Positions 1 to 7,478 of a DNA stretch of 64,000 nt are shown piece after piece (position 1 is the stretch's first letter; every line of letters starts with the position of its first letter). The notes below the pieces were generated by a model, which worked only from the letters and a program-made list of their open reading frames with translations, searched no databases and was not told the DNA's origin. The stretch is from Vibrio ishigakensis (GTDB lineage: Bacteria; Pseudomonadota; Gammaproteobacteria; Enterobacterales; Vibrionaceae), in contig NZ_AP024882.1 of NCBI RefSeq assembly GCF_024347675.1, positions 1,178,001 through 1,242,000 on the forward strand. The letters run 5' to 3'. A program made the position numbers and the translations under genes.

Positions 1-141
1 CTCTACGTCTTTGAGCTCGGTTTCAAAGGTATCTTTAAGGATATCTTTGGTTAGGGTGCACTCCCCACATGGGATGTTTACCTTAAATGGTCCCCAACTG
101 CCGGCCCAACGATAGAGTGTGATTTTGATTGGCTTAGTCAT
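1..141 (-). CDS. Thioredoxin/glutaredoxin-like CxxC protein (N-terminal part only)
   Basis: Minus-strand reading frame running off the left edge: 47 codons from an ATG at 139-141, preceded on the minus strand by a purine-rich GGAAT ribosome-binding stretch. The visible protein starts MTKPIKITLYRWAGSWGP and has a CGEC motif at residues 25-28, following a predicted beta-strand (KITLYRWAG). A CxxC just after an N-terminal strand is the arrangement of thioredoxin-fold redox proteins, so a thiol-disulfide or glutaredoxin-like role is inferred. A structural or metal-binding CxxC is also possible. The rest of the protein is outside the window, so length, C-terminal domain and operon partners cannot be judged. 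Confidence 0.5.
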   Translation of the reverse strand, partial: MTKPIKITLYRWAGSWGPFKVNIPCGECTLTKDILKDTFETELKDVE

Positions 142-220
142 GATGCGATTCCTTATGCTGTTCCTGAATTATAAGAACTAACCAGTGCAAAGAAAATTTC
201 ACTTTTGACTAAAAGTATTT

Positions 221-253
221 GTAAAACAAAAAGACCGAGCACTAGGCTCGGTC
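221..253 (-). terminator. Rho-independent terminator of the first porin gene
   Basis: GACCGAGC (233-240) pairs with GCTCGGTC (246-253) around a 5-nt loop. Read on the minus strand the stem is followed by TCTTTTTGTTTT. It lies about 30 bp beyond the porin stop codon. Confidence 0.85.
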
Positions 254-283
254 AAAAGGGATTCAGAATTTACTGAAATTAGA

Positions 284-1225
284 TTAGAAATCGTAACGGA
301 TACCCGCTTGGATTTGGTCGTCTTGGTTGTCAACTTGCTCGAACTTGTAGCCCGCGTAAGTGCGTAGGTTACCGTTGAACTTGTAAACTGCTTCGATAGC
401 GAAGTTGTCTACTTCGTCTAGGCCAGTTTTAGTTTGCTTGATTAGCGTGTCTACGTCGTTGTAGTTGTACACTGCAACGAAAGTCCACTTGTTTAGCTTG
501 TATAGCGCTGAGATTTCGAATGCGTTTACGTCTTCATCTGCAACTGAACCTAGACCGTAGAAACCGCCTAGAGTGAAGTCAGCGATAGAGTACTGTGCTG
601 CGAAGTTGATCTGGCTGTCATCGTCGTCACCGTTAGTTTGACCAACGTAACCTAGACCTAGGTCAAGACCGAAATCAAAACCATATAGTGCAGAGATACC
701 GTAGCTGTCTGCATCTTTTTCGTCTGAAGCGATGTAGTTAGCTTGAACGTTCAGGCCACCGAACTCACCTGCGTATAGGAAGTTGTTAGAGCGCTTATCT
801 TTGTTACCTGCAACGATGTCAGCAGAATCTGCACCGAATGTAGCCATAGTATCAGTGATGTCAGTTAGGATTACCTGAGCTGAATCTTGCTTACCGTAAG
901 AGAACTCACCGAAGTTTGTGCCAAGACCTGCAAACGCATAACGGTTAGTGATTGAAGCGTCAGTGTCGAACTCAGCTTCGTACTTACCAAAGCCGTATAG
1001 GTCATCAGAGATTTGAGATTTACCAACGATGTTTAGACGTGCACGAGACTTATCAGCAAAAGTGCTGTCAGTATCAGATTCGTTGTTGTCAGAAATATTG
1101 AAGCGAGCTTCCGCACGACCGCCGATTTTCAGTTCAGTAGTGTCATCCTTGTAAACTGTTGCTGCTGCCGCTGAACCAGAAGCCATTACAGCTAGAATCG
1201 CAGTAGTTAACGCTGCCTTTTTCAT
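284..1225 (-). CDS. General outer-membrane porin (OmpU/OmpL-like, Porin_4 type)
   Basis: 313-residue precursor with a textbook signal peptide (MKKAALTTAILAVMASGSAAA, cut near residue 21) followed by alternating hydrophobic/polar strands typical of a 16-stranded trimeric porin. The protein ends in ...AGIRYDF, with the C-terminal phenylalanine that the BAM complex recognises. Asp-rich turns (for example the GDDDDSQ loop near residue 200) are typical of Vibrio porins. It would allow passive diffusion of small hydrophilic solutes through the outer membrane. An AGGAC ribosome-binding site precedes the ATG. It is a single-gene unit with its own terminator and a 617-bp AT-rich region upstream. The length is normal for the family; which named Vibrio porin it matches cannot be settled by eye. 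Confidence 0.9.
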   Translation of the reverse strand: MKKAALTTAILAVMASGSAAAATVYKDDTTELKIGGRAEARFNISDNNESDTDSTFADKSRARLNIVGKSQISDDLYGFGKYEAEFDTDASITNRYAFAGLGTNFGEFSYGKQDSAQVILTDITDTMATFGADSADIVAGNKDKRSNNFLYAGEFGGLNVQANYIASDEKDADSYGISALYGFDFGLDLGLGYVGQTNGDDDDSQINFAAQYSIADFTLGGFYGLGSVADEDVNAFEISALYKLNKWTFVAVYNYNDVDTLIKQTKTGLDEVDNFAIEAVYKFNGNLRTYAGYKFEQVDNQDDQIQAGIRYDF

Positions 1226-1842
1226 TTTAAAGTCCTATTTTGTCTAAAAATGAGTAATTTACTCGGGAGTTTATTATTCGGGCTGTGCCCGTTTGATGTG
1301 TTGGTAATTTAGATTTGGAATGTGAACGTCTAATGAATCGAGTATTACGGAACGGTTTCAGTTAGATTTCATCTGTATTAATGTCTAAGATTTGCCCAGA
1401 TTAATATAACTGAAATATTTGTATTAAAACTGTTTATAAATATAAGGTGTAGAAATTGATTATGTACTTAAGTTGCTGTTTAAATTGAATTTAAAATAAA
1501 GATACAGAAGCTTAAATGTAAAATTATTAGTTTTTGATTACTAATTAGCATACTGGGATTTTGAGTAAATCAACCTAGACACATTATTTTACAAGTTCAA
1601 TTAGACTAGAGTAAATGTGATCTTGATCTCTATTTATCTTTAGTGAGTTTATTTTTCGAACGAGAAGAGTGACTTATTAATAACGCTATAAGCACTTTAG
1701 TAAGCTTTTAATAGATATATTTTCACCACTCAGACCAAGAAACCTAATATAGTGTGTGAATTTGTTACGGAATGATGTACTTTTTAAGCTGAAACAGAAT
1801 AATTATCCCGGTAATGGTTCACTTTATGAATATGAGGGAAGA
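1226..1842. other. AT-rich intergenic region upstream of the porin
   Basis: Very AT-rich spacer holding the porin promoter and 5' leader, read leftward, and the upstream region of the small zinc-ribbon gene. A short hairpin CGGGC-TGT-GCCCG lies at about 1279-1291 and would be in the porin leader. No further ORF with ribosome-binding site or strong palindromic operator was seen. Confidence 0.4.
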
Positions 1843-1983
1843 ATGAGTCTAAAGTGTAAAAAGTGTCGGGCGGAATTGCCTTATTTTCGAGAGAAGCGCT
1901 CTTGGTGGGAGAGGCTATTCAGTCAGCGCAGCAAGCGAAAGTACTTGTGCGCTGAATGTGGTCATGTGAACTTTGTCGATTAA
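1843..1983 (+). CDS. Small double-CxxC zinc-ribbon protein
   Basis: 46-residue protein MSLKCKKCRAEL... with two CxxC pairs: CKKC at residues 5-8 and CAEC at 36-39. They are separated by a basic, Trp-rich stretch (RSWWERLF). This is a zinc-ribbon layout. A longer frame opens at a GTG at 1756, but the ATG at 1843 is chosen because it has GAGG with about 6 nt spacing and removes a featureless N-terminal tail. The stop codon overlaps the 3' end of the convergent DUF1415 gene by 4 bp. Function is unknown; such ribbons bind nucleic acid or act as redox/zinc modules. I do not recognise a named family. Confidence 0.6.
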   Translation: MSLKCKKCRAELPYFREKRSWWERLFSQRSKRKYLCAECGHVNFVD

Positions 1984-2522
1984 CGCCAAAGGAAAGGATA
2001 GAGTTTCTGCAATTCCTCTTGAGTTAACTTAGAAACCGTCTCGATATTGGTATCAGGAATAGAATCAGGGGCAGGGAAGTGCTTAAGCACCTTAGAGATG
2101 CTCTCTTCCCTTATCAAATGAATCACCGGATAAGGAGAACGGTTAGTTAGGTTCTCCACATCTTCTGGTTCACACCCGTTAAAACAGTAGTCGGGGTGGA
2201 ATGTCGCCACTTGATAAGTGCCTTCATACCCTTGCTGTTTGATTAGTGCGTCTACCCAATCTAGGAAAAAGTTGTAGTCGGTAAAGTCCTGCAAGAAATT
2301 AGGTATAACGACCAGCGTGGTCTCCAGAACGTCCGCAGGTTCGTTATCCAGCAATAACATCTCTTGTAATAGGGTTTCTAGCACCTCTTCTTCCGATGTC
2401 CCTTCACTTACTGCGATTCGGATCTGATCTTTCTTAAACGGTTTGGCTGCAAAAGGACAGAGATTGAGTCCTATCACCACCTCTTTAAGCCACTGCAGCG
2501 TTTCTTGTTGCACCTTGTCCAT
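1980..2522 (-). CDS. DUF1415 family protein
   Basis: 180-residue cytosolic protein. The N-terminus has the hallmark WLKEVVIGLNLCPFA segment with a conserved Cys near residue 22, and the middle has ATFHPDYCFNG followed by NRSPYPVIHLIREES. These are signatures of the DUF1415 (COG3310) family, whose biochemical role is not established. The start ATG (2520-2522) overlaps the stop codon of the upstream nitroreductase gene in a TAATG arrangement, so the two genes are cotranscribed and probably translationally coupled. The length is normal for the family. Confidence 0.85.
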   Translation of the reverse strand: MDKVQQETLQWLKEVVIGLNLCPFAAKPFKKDQIRIAVSEGTSEEEVLETLLQEMLLLDNEPADVLETTLVVIPNFLQDFTDYNFFLDWVDALIKQQGYEGTYQVATFHPDYCFNGCEPEDVENLTNRSPYPVIHLIREESISKVLKHFPAPDSIPDTNIETVSKLTQEELQKLYPFLWR

Positions 2523-3244
2523 TATTTAATACTAAAGCCTTGCTTGTGTAGAAACGCCTTCATGAAAGGTCGTGCTTCTTTACTCAGAGTACCTGTAATT
2601 TGCTCAGACCAAGTCATGGTTTTCTTATTGTCAGTGCGCGTCGCGTAGTATTGCTCAATTACTTTGTCGTAAGTGGCCAGCACATCTGTATCGAGCGTTT
2701 GATATTGGTTTTCATGTACCAAGATCTGTTTTGGTAAACGTGGTTTGATCTCTGGCGCTTGAGCCGGATGCCCTAGGCAGAGTCCAAACAGTGGTAACAC
2801 ATTCTCAGGCAGCTCTAACAGATCTGCAACCTTGTCAGGGTTGTTTCTGAGCCCGCCAATATACACACCACCCAGTTCAAGAGATTCAGCCGCCGTTAGG
2901 CAGTTCTGTGCCATTAAGCCTGCGTCGATAGAGCCAATTAAGGTTTGTTCAGTGAAACCAAGCTGTGCGTCAGGGTGGATCTGCTTATGGCGATTGTAAT
3001 CGATGCAGAACACAAAGAACTCGGCGCAGTTGGCGACATAGGCTTGATTACCCGCATACTCAGCAAGCTTTTCACGCTTGGTTTGATCGGTAACACGGAT
3101 AATAGAGACACATTGGATAAAGCTAGAACTAGAAGCCGCAATACCACAGTCTAGAATGGCTTGCAGTTGTTCTTGTTTGATTGGTTCAGGGGTGAAGGCG
3201 CGAATAGAGCGATGGCTCAATAAGGTATCAATTGTGGAATTCAT
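2522..3244 (-). CDS. nfsA: Oxygen-insensitive NADPH nitroreductase, NfsA-like
   Basis: 240-residue flavoprotein of the nitroreductase superfamily, NfsA/FRP subgroup. It begins with LLSHRSIRAF (the FMN phosphate-binding HRSIR motif), has the ASSSSFIQCVSIIRV segment, and a central ESLELGGVYIGGLRNNP followed by FGLCLGHP, all typical of NfsA. The family reduces nitroaromatics and quinones by two-electron transfer from NADPH using FMN and works as a cytosolic homodimer. It is the first gene of a two-gene unit with DUF1415 (1-bp overlap). The ATG has no strong Shine-Dalgarno sequence. Family assignment is firm; the exact substrate is not. Confidence 0.85.
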   Translation of the reverse strand: MNSTIDTLLSHRSIRAFTPEPIKQEQLQAILDCGIAASSSSFIQCVSIIRVTDQTKREKLAEYAGNQAYVANCAEFFVFCIDYNRHKQIHPDAQLGFTEQTLIGSIDAGLMAQNCLTAAESLELGGVYIGGLRNNPDKVADLLELPENVLPLFGLCLGHPAQAPEIKPRLPKQILVHENQYQTLDTDVLATYDKVIEQYYATRTDNKKTMTWSEQITGTLSKEARPFMKAFLHKQGFSIK

Positions 3245-3379
3245 AAGCTGTTGTTTGTGAGGGTTTTATTCAGCTTATCAATTTGCGCTATCAGAGCAAC
3301 AGGCAAACAGGATTTATGGGTGAAAATGAGATCTCATTGAAAGATGAGCAAAGTGAAATGCGTGTCTTATACGCCAGGC

Positions 3380-3643
3380 AAAAAGAAGCCCCTACCAGCA
3401 AGCGCTGGAGGGGCAAATTTTTAGCGCAGCAATCCTGCTACAAACACATTCCCTAATACTATCCCTGATATGGTTAACTCCATTAACCTTATCCTGTCAC
3501 ATCGTCATCCCGACGGTGTCCTATCGTTCAACTATCCGTGTTAAACGTCGTTTCTTCCTGAAACTGTGTCTTCCTTGGGACTACATTCCTAGTAGTCGAG
3601 CCATCTGGCTTTCCCTTAGAGACTATGCCAACTCCCTGTCGAC
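3380..3643 (-). ncRNA. csrB: CsrB/CsrC-family regulatory RNA (CsrA-sequestering)
   Basis: About 264 nt on the minus strand carrying 13 GGA triplets (AGGGA, AGGA, ATGGA contexts), spread at short intervals, many in small hairpin loops, and no ORF. The predicted 5' end reads GTCGACAGGGAG, the same as my recollection of the E. coli CsrB 5' end. The RNA ends in a strong terminator: GCCCCT/CCAGC (3388-3399) pairs with GCTGG/AGGGGC (3404-3414), followed on the minus strand by TTCTTTTT. Such RNAs titrate CsrA away from its mRNA targets and are switched on by the BarA/UvrY (VarS/VarA, GacS/GacA) two-component system. The matching promoter and GacA-type box lie upstream. Whether it is CsrB, C or D of this organism cannot be said. 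Confidence 0.88.
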
Positions 3644-3649
3644 ATAGCC

Positions 3650-3677
3650 ATAATACGCCTTGCGACTTTATTTACAA
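3650..3677 (-). promoter_or_regulatory. Sigma-70 promoter of the CsrB-family RNA
   Basis: On the minus strand: -35 TTGTAA (3672-3677), 16-bp spacer, -10 TATTAT (3650-3655). The predicted start at 3643 is 6 nt beyond, exactly at the GTCGACAGGGAG sequence. Confidence 0.7.
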
Positions 3678-3801
3678 CTTAATACGCCGTTTGTTTTATA
3701 TACGATCACTCTAAGTTATTCATTTATCCTTTATTAATCAGTAGGTTACTGTTTTTGTTATGTTTTAAATGTTAATGGTTTTTAACTAACTCGCACAGCT
3801 T

Positions 3802-3819
3802 TGTAAGAGATATCGCACA
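3802..3819. promoter_or_regulatory. GacA/VarA/UvrY-type upstream activating box
   Basis: TGTAAG-AGATAT-CGCACA resembles the GacA-family 18-bp dyad TGTAAG-N6-CTTACA. Its centre is about 167 bp upstream of the predicted RNA start, the distance at which such boxes usually lie in csr/rsm RNA genes. One half-site is perfect, the other has two mismatches. Confidence 0.65.
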
Positions 3820-3900
3820 ATCTATGGGGAAATCAGAGCACTACAGCAAGCTTCAGAATCTGGCTTACACTTATGTTGTTGAATTTGAGGGAGCAAATTT

Positions 3901-4245
3901 ATGGGAAGAGTAGGGGCTATCGTCGCGCTAGGTGTCTTGTTTGCCAATGGGGTCCAGGCAAAAGGCACGGATCAATTGCATTGCATGCTTTCAGAAACCC
4001 AGGATCATTTTATCTATTACCCAAGCCAACTTGTTTACGCCAGTGAGCAGTTTGCTATTTTCCAAAACTTTAAGGGCAGGGTGACCACTCAAGTGGATTT
4101 AAAGACAGAGCAGATGCATCGCACTACCTTTATTGGGGAACCCTTCGATCCGGAATATCAGATCCTAAAGGGGCACTGTAAAGGTGTGGCGAAAGTAATT
4201 CGAGGATGGCAAAGAGAGAATGCCTCGAAAAACCCGCTGTTATAA
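3901..4245 (+). CDS. Small exported protein of unknown function
   Basis: 114-residue precursor. Residues 1-20 (MGRVGAIVALGVLFANGVQA) form a signal peptide with an A-x-A-like cut site, so the mature part of about 94 residues should be periplasmic or secreted. It has two cysteines (in LHCML and GHCKG) that could form a disulfide. The start is well supported: GAGGGAG lies about 8 nt before the ATG. I recognise no family. It is a lone gene between the csr RNA promoter region, which it faces away from, and a shared terminator. The CsrB-family promoter points in the opposite direction, so expression is independent. Confidence 0.7.
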   Translation: MGRVGAIVALGVLFANGVQAKGTDQLHCMLSETQDHFIYYPSQLVYASEQFAIFQNFKGRVTTQVDLKTEQMHRTTFIGEPFDPEYQILKGHCKGVAKVIRGWQRENASKNPLL

Positions 4246-4254
4246 CGAGAAAAA

Positions 4255-4275
4255 GGAGCCCGAGGGCTCCTTTAG
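4255..4275. terminator. Bidirectional terminator between convergent genes
   Basis: GGAGCC (4255-4260) pairs with GGCTCC (4265-4270) around CGAG. TTTAG follows on the plus strand and TTTTTCTCG on the minus strand, serving both the exported protein and the porin at 4299. Confidence 0.8.
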
Positions 4276-4298
4276 TATTTAAGCAGAGTAGGCTGCTA

Positions 4299-5420
4299 TT
4301 AGAATTCGTAGAATAGACGGATACGTGCACCGTAGTCGTCGTGCTCTTCAAACATCGCAGAGCCTGGGTTATCAAGCTTGTTGTCTACGCTTGAGTAGTA
4401 AGCACCAAGAAGAACAGAGAAGTCTTGTACTGCTAGTACGTTGGTGAACTCGTAAGATGCATAGTAGGTGCTAACGTTTACGTCACCGTCAGCCCAACCT
4501 TTGATCTCTTTGTTTTCGTACTCGTTCATGCCGTAGATGTAACCAAGACCGAAGTTTTTGTACAGTGCGTTCAAGCCAACAGACATGTTAGTTTCGTCAA
4601 CTGCGTCCATGTATGCAAAGTTCGCGTTTACAGAGATGTCACCAGTAGCCCAGTTACCTGTTAGGCCGTAACCAGTACGGTCGCCCACATCAACACCGCT
4701 TGAAGTAACAGCAGTATCGTTAACTAGGTTAGTTTCCATAGAAGCAGCAACAGTGAAGTCACCCATGTTGTAAGCGACAACTGGACGAACTAGGAAAGAG
4801 TCTTTAGTGCTAACAATGGATTCACCGTGATAGGTTTTCTGACCAAGCATGCCATCGTCGCTGAATAGACCAGAACGGTCACCTAGCATAGTGCCTAGCT
4901 CAACGTATAGGTTGCCAAAGCTTTGGTAGTACATGATCTGACCGTCAGCACCACGACCACGCGCTTCTTTCATTTGATAGATATACGCTGAACCATCTGA
5001 ATATAGTTCGTTTGAAGTGTCGCCAGAGTACTCAAGGAATACGTCTAGGCCTACAGGGAACATGTCGTATGCTTCGTAACGACCTGCACGAACTGCCCAA
5101 CTGTCTTGCTTACCGAATTCGAAATACGCGTCATCCAGTGCAACGTTACCAGTACTTTCGAAAAGTGGCTGAGCTTTAACACCTACGTAGTAACCTGCGT
5201 CTGTGAATTTTTCACCTGCAAATTCAATTAGAACGCGACCGTCCTGGTTGAACTCGCTATCGTCCATCATCTCACGATCTTGATAGTTGAAGTTAAGCTC
5301 GACGTTACCGCCGATAGAGAAGTTGCCTTCTTCATTGTCAACGATAGAGATGCCAGCGTTAGCTGTCATAGCAGAAGAAACTAGGATTGCTGCTAGAGAT
5401 AGCTTAAATGTGTTTTTCAT
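4299..5420 (-). CDS. Carbohydrate-type outer-membrane porin, tandem paralogue A
   Basis: 373-residue precursor with signal peptide MKNTFKLSLAAILVSSAMTA..NAG, then a beta-rich body and a C-terminal RIRLFYEF, the terminal-Phe BAM signal. It contains AGRYEAYDMFP and EARGRGADGQ segments that recur in its neighbour at 5787-6941. It resembles the sugar-specific porins of Vibrio rather than general porins, so a role in uptake of an oligosaccharide is inferred, not shown. The two genes look about two-thirds identical, and their upstream regions match too, so this is a tandem duplication including the control region. A ScrR-like operator sequence lies at 5549-5563. It shares its terminator with the convergent small exported protein. 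Confidence 0.85.
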   Translation of the reverse strand: MKNTFKLSLAAILVSSAMTANAGISIVDNEEGNFSIGGNVELNFNYQDREMMDDSEFNQDGRVLIEFAGEKFTDAGYYVGVKAQPLFESTGNVALDDAYFEFGKQDSWAVRAGRYEAYDMFPVGLDVFLEYSGDTSNELYSDGSAYIYQMKEARGRGADGQIMYYQSFGNLYVELGTMLGDRSGLFSDDGMLGQKTYHGESIVSTKDSFLVRPVVAYNMGDFTVAASMETNLVNDTAVTSSGVDVGDRTGYGLTGNWATGDISVNANFAYMDAVDETNMSVGLNALYKNFGLGYIYGMNEYENKEIKGWADGDVNVSTYYASYEFTNVLAVQDFSVLLGAYYSSVDNKLDNPGSAMFEEHDDYGARIRLFYEF

Positions 5421-5600
5421 GTAAACCCCGTGGATTATTTTTATGTTGCGAACTCTTCGTTTCGCTGTTTGTCACATGATTCATTGCTTTGATGAATCGT
5501 TGTGATGGGGGGTATTCTGCGTTTTGAGTAGCAGTAACGGCAATTTTTGCTAAATCGTTTTGCCTATCTAAATCACATTTTAGAAAAACGACAAAAACCC
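5421..5600 (-). repeat. Duplicated porin upstream region, copy A (copy B about 6942-7130)
   Basis: Shared blocks in the same order as copy B: GTAAACCCCGTGG next to the start codon, GCGAACTC-TTCGTTTCGCTG, the GCTAAATCGTTTTGC operator-like site, TCTAAATCACA-TTTTAGAAAA, and a later AAAACC block. Duplication of the promoter with the gene is the simplest reading. Confidence 0.65.
5549..5563. promoter_or_regulatory. LacI-family operator-like site upstream of porin A
   Basis: GCTAAATCGTTTTGC with a central CG. It matches the scrR-scrK intergenic operator CTAAATCGGTTTAG in 11 of 14 positions and recurs identically upstream of porin B. It lies about 130 bp before the porin ATG. Confidence 0.5.
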
Positions 5601-5732
5601 TATTCTTTTCAAGGGTTTGATGCTTTTATTTATAAGCTTTGATGTAAAAGGAATGAGAGAACGGACTTAGGTCACATATTATGAATTTGTATGACAAGAG
5701 CTTTGTTGCATAAAGCGTGATTATATAGGTTC

Positions 5733-5766
5733 AAAAATGGAAAGGAGTGCCATTACTCCCTTCCAT
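5733..5766 (-). terminator. Terminator of porin B
   Basis: ATGGAA-AGGAGT (5737-5748) pairs with ACTCC-CTTCCAT (5755-5766) around GCCATT. TTTTGAA follows on the minus strand. Confidence 0.8.
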
Positions 5767-5786
5767 ATTTAGTTCATAGACTGAGA

Positions 5787-6941
5787 TTAGAACTCGTAGA
5801 ATAGGCGAATACGGCCACCGAAATCGTCTTCTTCTTGGAAAGTACCTACAGAAGTGAGTGAATTACGCTCAAGATCGCTGTCGTCGATAGTGGAGTAGAA
5901 CGCCCCTAGTAGGATAGAGAAGTCTTCAACCGCTAGCACATTCTCAAAGGTATAAGATGCATAAGCTGTATCTACAGCCACATCACCATCTACGAAATTG
6001 ATTTCTTTAGACTCGTAGCTGTTAGTACCGTGGATGTAGCCTAGGCCGAAGTTCTTATAAAGAACGTTAACGCTGGCAGAGTAGTTCTCTTCGTCAACCG
6101 CATCCATGTATGCCAAGCTTAGGTTTGCAGAGAAGTCGCCGTTTGCGTAGTTACCAGATAGGCCGTAACCGGTACGGTCACCCACATCAACGCCGCTAGA
6201 GGTTACAGCAGTATCTTCTGCTAGGTTAGTTTCCATAGAAGCAGCTAGTTTGAAGTTACCCATGGTGTAAGCAACAACTGGGCGAATTAGGAAAGAATCT
6301 TCAGTGCTAACGATTGCTTCACCGTGATAGGATTTTCCATCTATGATACCGCTGTCACTGAATAGACCAGAACGGTCACCTAGCATAGTGCCAAGCTCAA
6401 CGTATAGGTTACCAAAGTTCTGGAAGTACATTACTTGACCGTCAGAACCACGACCACGTGCTTCTTTACTTTGGTATACATATAGAGAACCGTCTGTATA
6501 TAGGTCGTTTGCAGTATCGCCGGAGTAGTCTAGGAATACGTCTACTTGCGGGAACATGTCATAGGCTTCATAACGACCAGCTCGGACTGCCCAGCTTTCT
6601 TTTTTACCAAACTCAAAGTAGGCATCATCAAGCGCCACGTTACCTGTACTTTCGAACAGAGGCTGTGCTTTAACACCTACATAGTTACCACTGTCAGTAA
6701 CTTTTTCACCGGCAAACTCGATAAGTACTCGGCCATCTTGGTTCCACTCGCTGTCTTCAACATCGAAGTCAACACCAGTGTCTTGGTCACCATCGACATA
6801 GTTGAAGTTAAGCTCGACGTTACCGCCAATAGAGAAAAAGCTACCGTTATCACCTTTCATCTCGAAGACACTGCCAGCGTTTGCTGTCATTGCACTTGAA
6901 ACTAGGACTGCTGCTAGAGATAGCTTAAATGTGTTTTTCAT
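5787..6941 (-). CDS. Carbohydrate-type outer-membrane porin, tandem paralogue B
   Basis: 384-residue precursor nearly identical to paralogue A over the signal peptide (one Ile/Val change) and very similar throughout, with the same C-terminal RIRLFYEF. It differs mainly in acidic surface loops: an extra GDQDTGVDFDVEDSE segment near residues 50-65 and a longer loop before the C-terminus (DDSDLERNSLTSVG). These loop differences are where sugar specificity or phage/antibody exposure would differ. It has its own terminator and its own copy of the control region with the operator-like site at 7083-7097. Outer-membrane location is firm; the solute is not known. Confidence 0.85.
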   Translation of the reverse strand: MKNTFKLSLAAVLVSSAMTANAGSVFEMKGDNGSFFSIGGNVELNFNYVDGDQDTGVDFDVEDSEWNQDGRVLIEFAGEKVTDSGNYVGVKAQPLFESTGNVALDDAYFEFGKKESWAVRAGRYEAYDMFPQVDVFLDYSGDTANDLYTDGSLYVYQSKEARGRGSDGQVMYFQNFGNLYVELGTMLGDRSGLFSDSGIIDGKSYHGEAIVSTEDSFLIRPVVAYTMGNFKLAASMETNLAEDTAVTSSGVDVGDRTGYGLSGNYANGDFSANLSLAYMDAVDEENYSASVNVLYKNFGLGYIHGTNSYESKEINFVDGDVAVDTAYASYTFENVLAVEDFSILLGAFYSTIDDSDLERNSLTSVGTFQEEDDFGGRIRLFYEF

Positions 6942-7361
6942 GTAAACCCCGTGGTTTTTCTTTCGCGAACTCTTTGTTTCGCTGTTTGTAATAAAGATTA
7001 CATTTGGCCTACGAATAGTGGCTGGCTTGAATCTTTGCTCTGCGGGGTATTCTGAGTTTTGTCGAGTATGAAAAATAGCTTAGCTAAATCGTTTTGCTGT
7101 TCTAAATCACACTTTAGAAAAGGCCAATAAAAACCTTTAAAAACAATGATTTGATGTTTTTATTTATATCAATCAGGCACATTGAGAGAGGGGGGCTGAT
7201 CTATGTCACAAAATGTAATCTTGCATGACAGAGAGTTTGTTGCATATCTGACGTCAATAAGTACTTAAAAATGAAAGAGTGAGGGGGTATCTGAGACGCT
7301 TGGGTTCTATTGTTTGTTCATACTATTCCGCGAGTGATTTTGTCTGGCATCAGGGATAGGA
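6942..7361. other. Intergenic region upstream of porin B
   Basis: Holds copy B of the duplicated porin control region (to about 7130). The remaining stretch includes a TATGTCACA / GCATGACA block that matches 5660-5700, so the duplicated homology may extend further. No ORF or RNA signature seen. Confidence 0.4.
7083..7097. promoter_or_regulatory. LacI-family operator-like site upstream of porin B
   Basis: Identical 15-mer GCTAAATCGTTTTGC to that upstream of porin A, about 142 bp before the porin B ATG, followed by the same TCTAAATCACA...TTTAGAAAA dyad. Confidence 0.5.
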
Positions 7362-7398
7362 AATAAAGAAAGGGTGACCTAGATTAAAAGTCACCCTT
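7362..7398 (-). terminator. Terminator of the third barrel gene
   Basis: AAGGGTGAC (7370-7378) pairs with GTCACCCTT (7390-7398). TTTCTTTATTT follows on the minus strand, about 80 bp beyond the stop codon. Confidence 0.7.
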
Positions 7399-7478
7399 AA
7401 GGATTTGAGCTAGAGAAGTGTCTTGACCAAAGCTTGGGATCAAGAGATCGGCTCGTTGCTTCTATCTATATATTAGGA

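Noticed and set aside
5565..5590. CRP site in the TCTAAATCACATTTTAGA element upstream of porin A
   Set aside because: Only the right half (TCACA) matches; the left half agrees at one of five positions. The dyad itself may bind something else.
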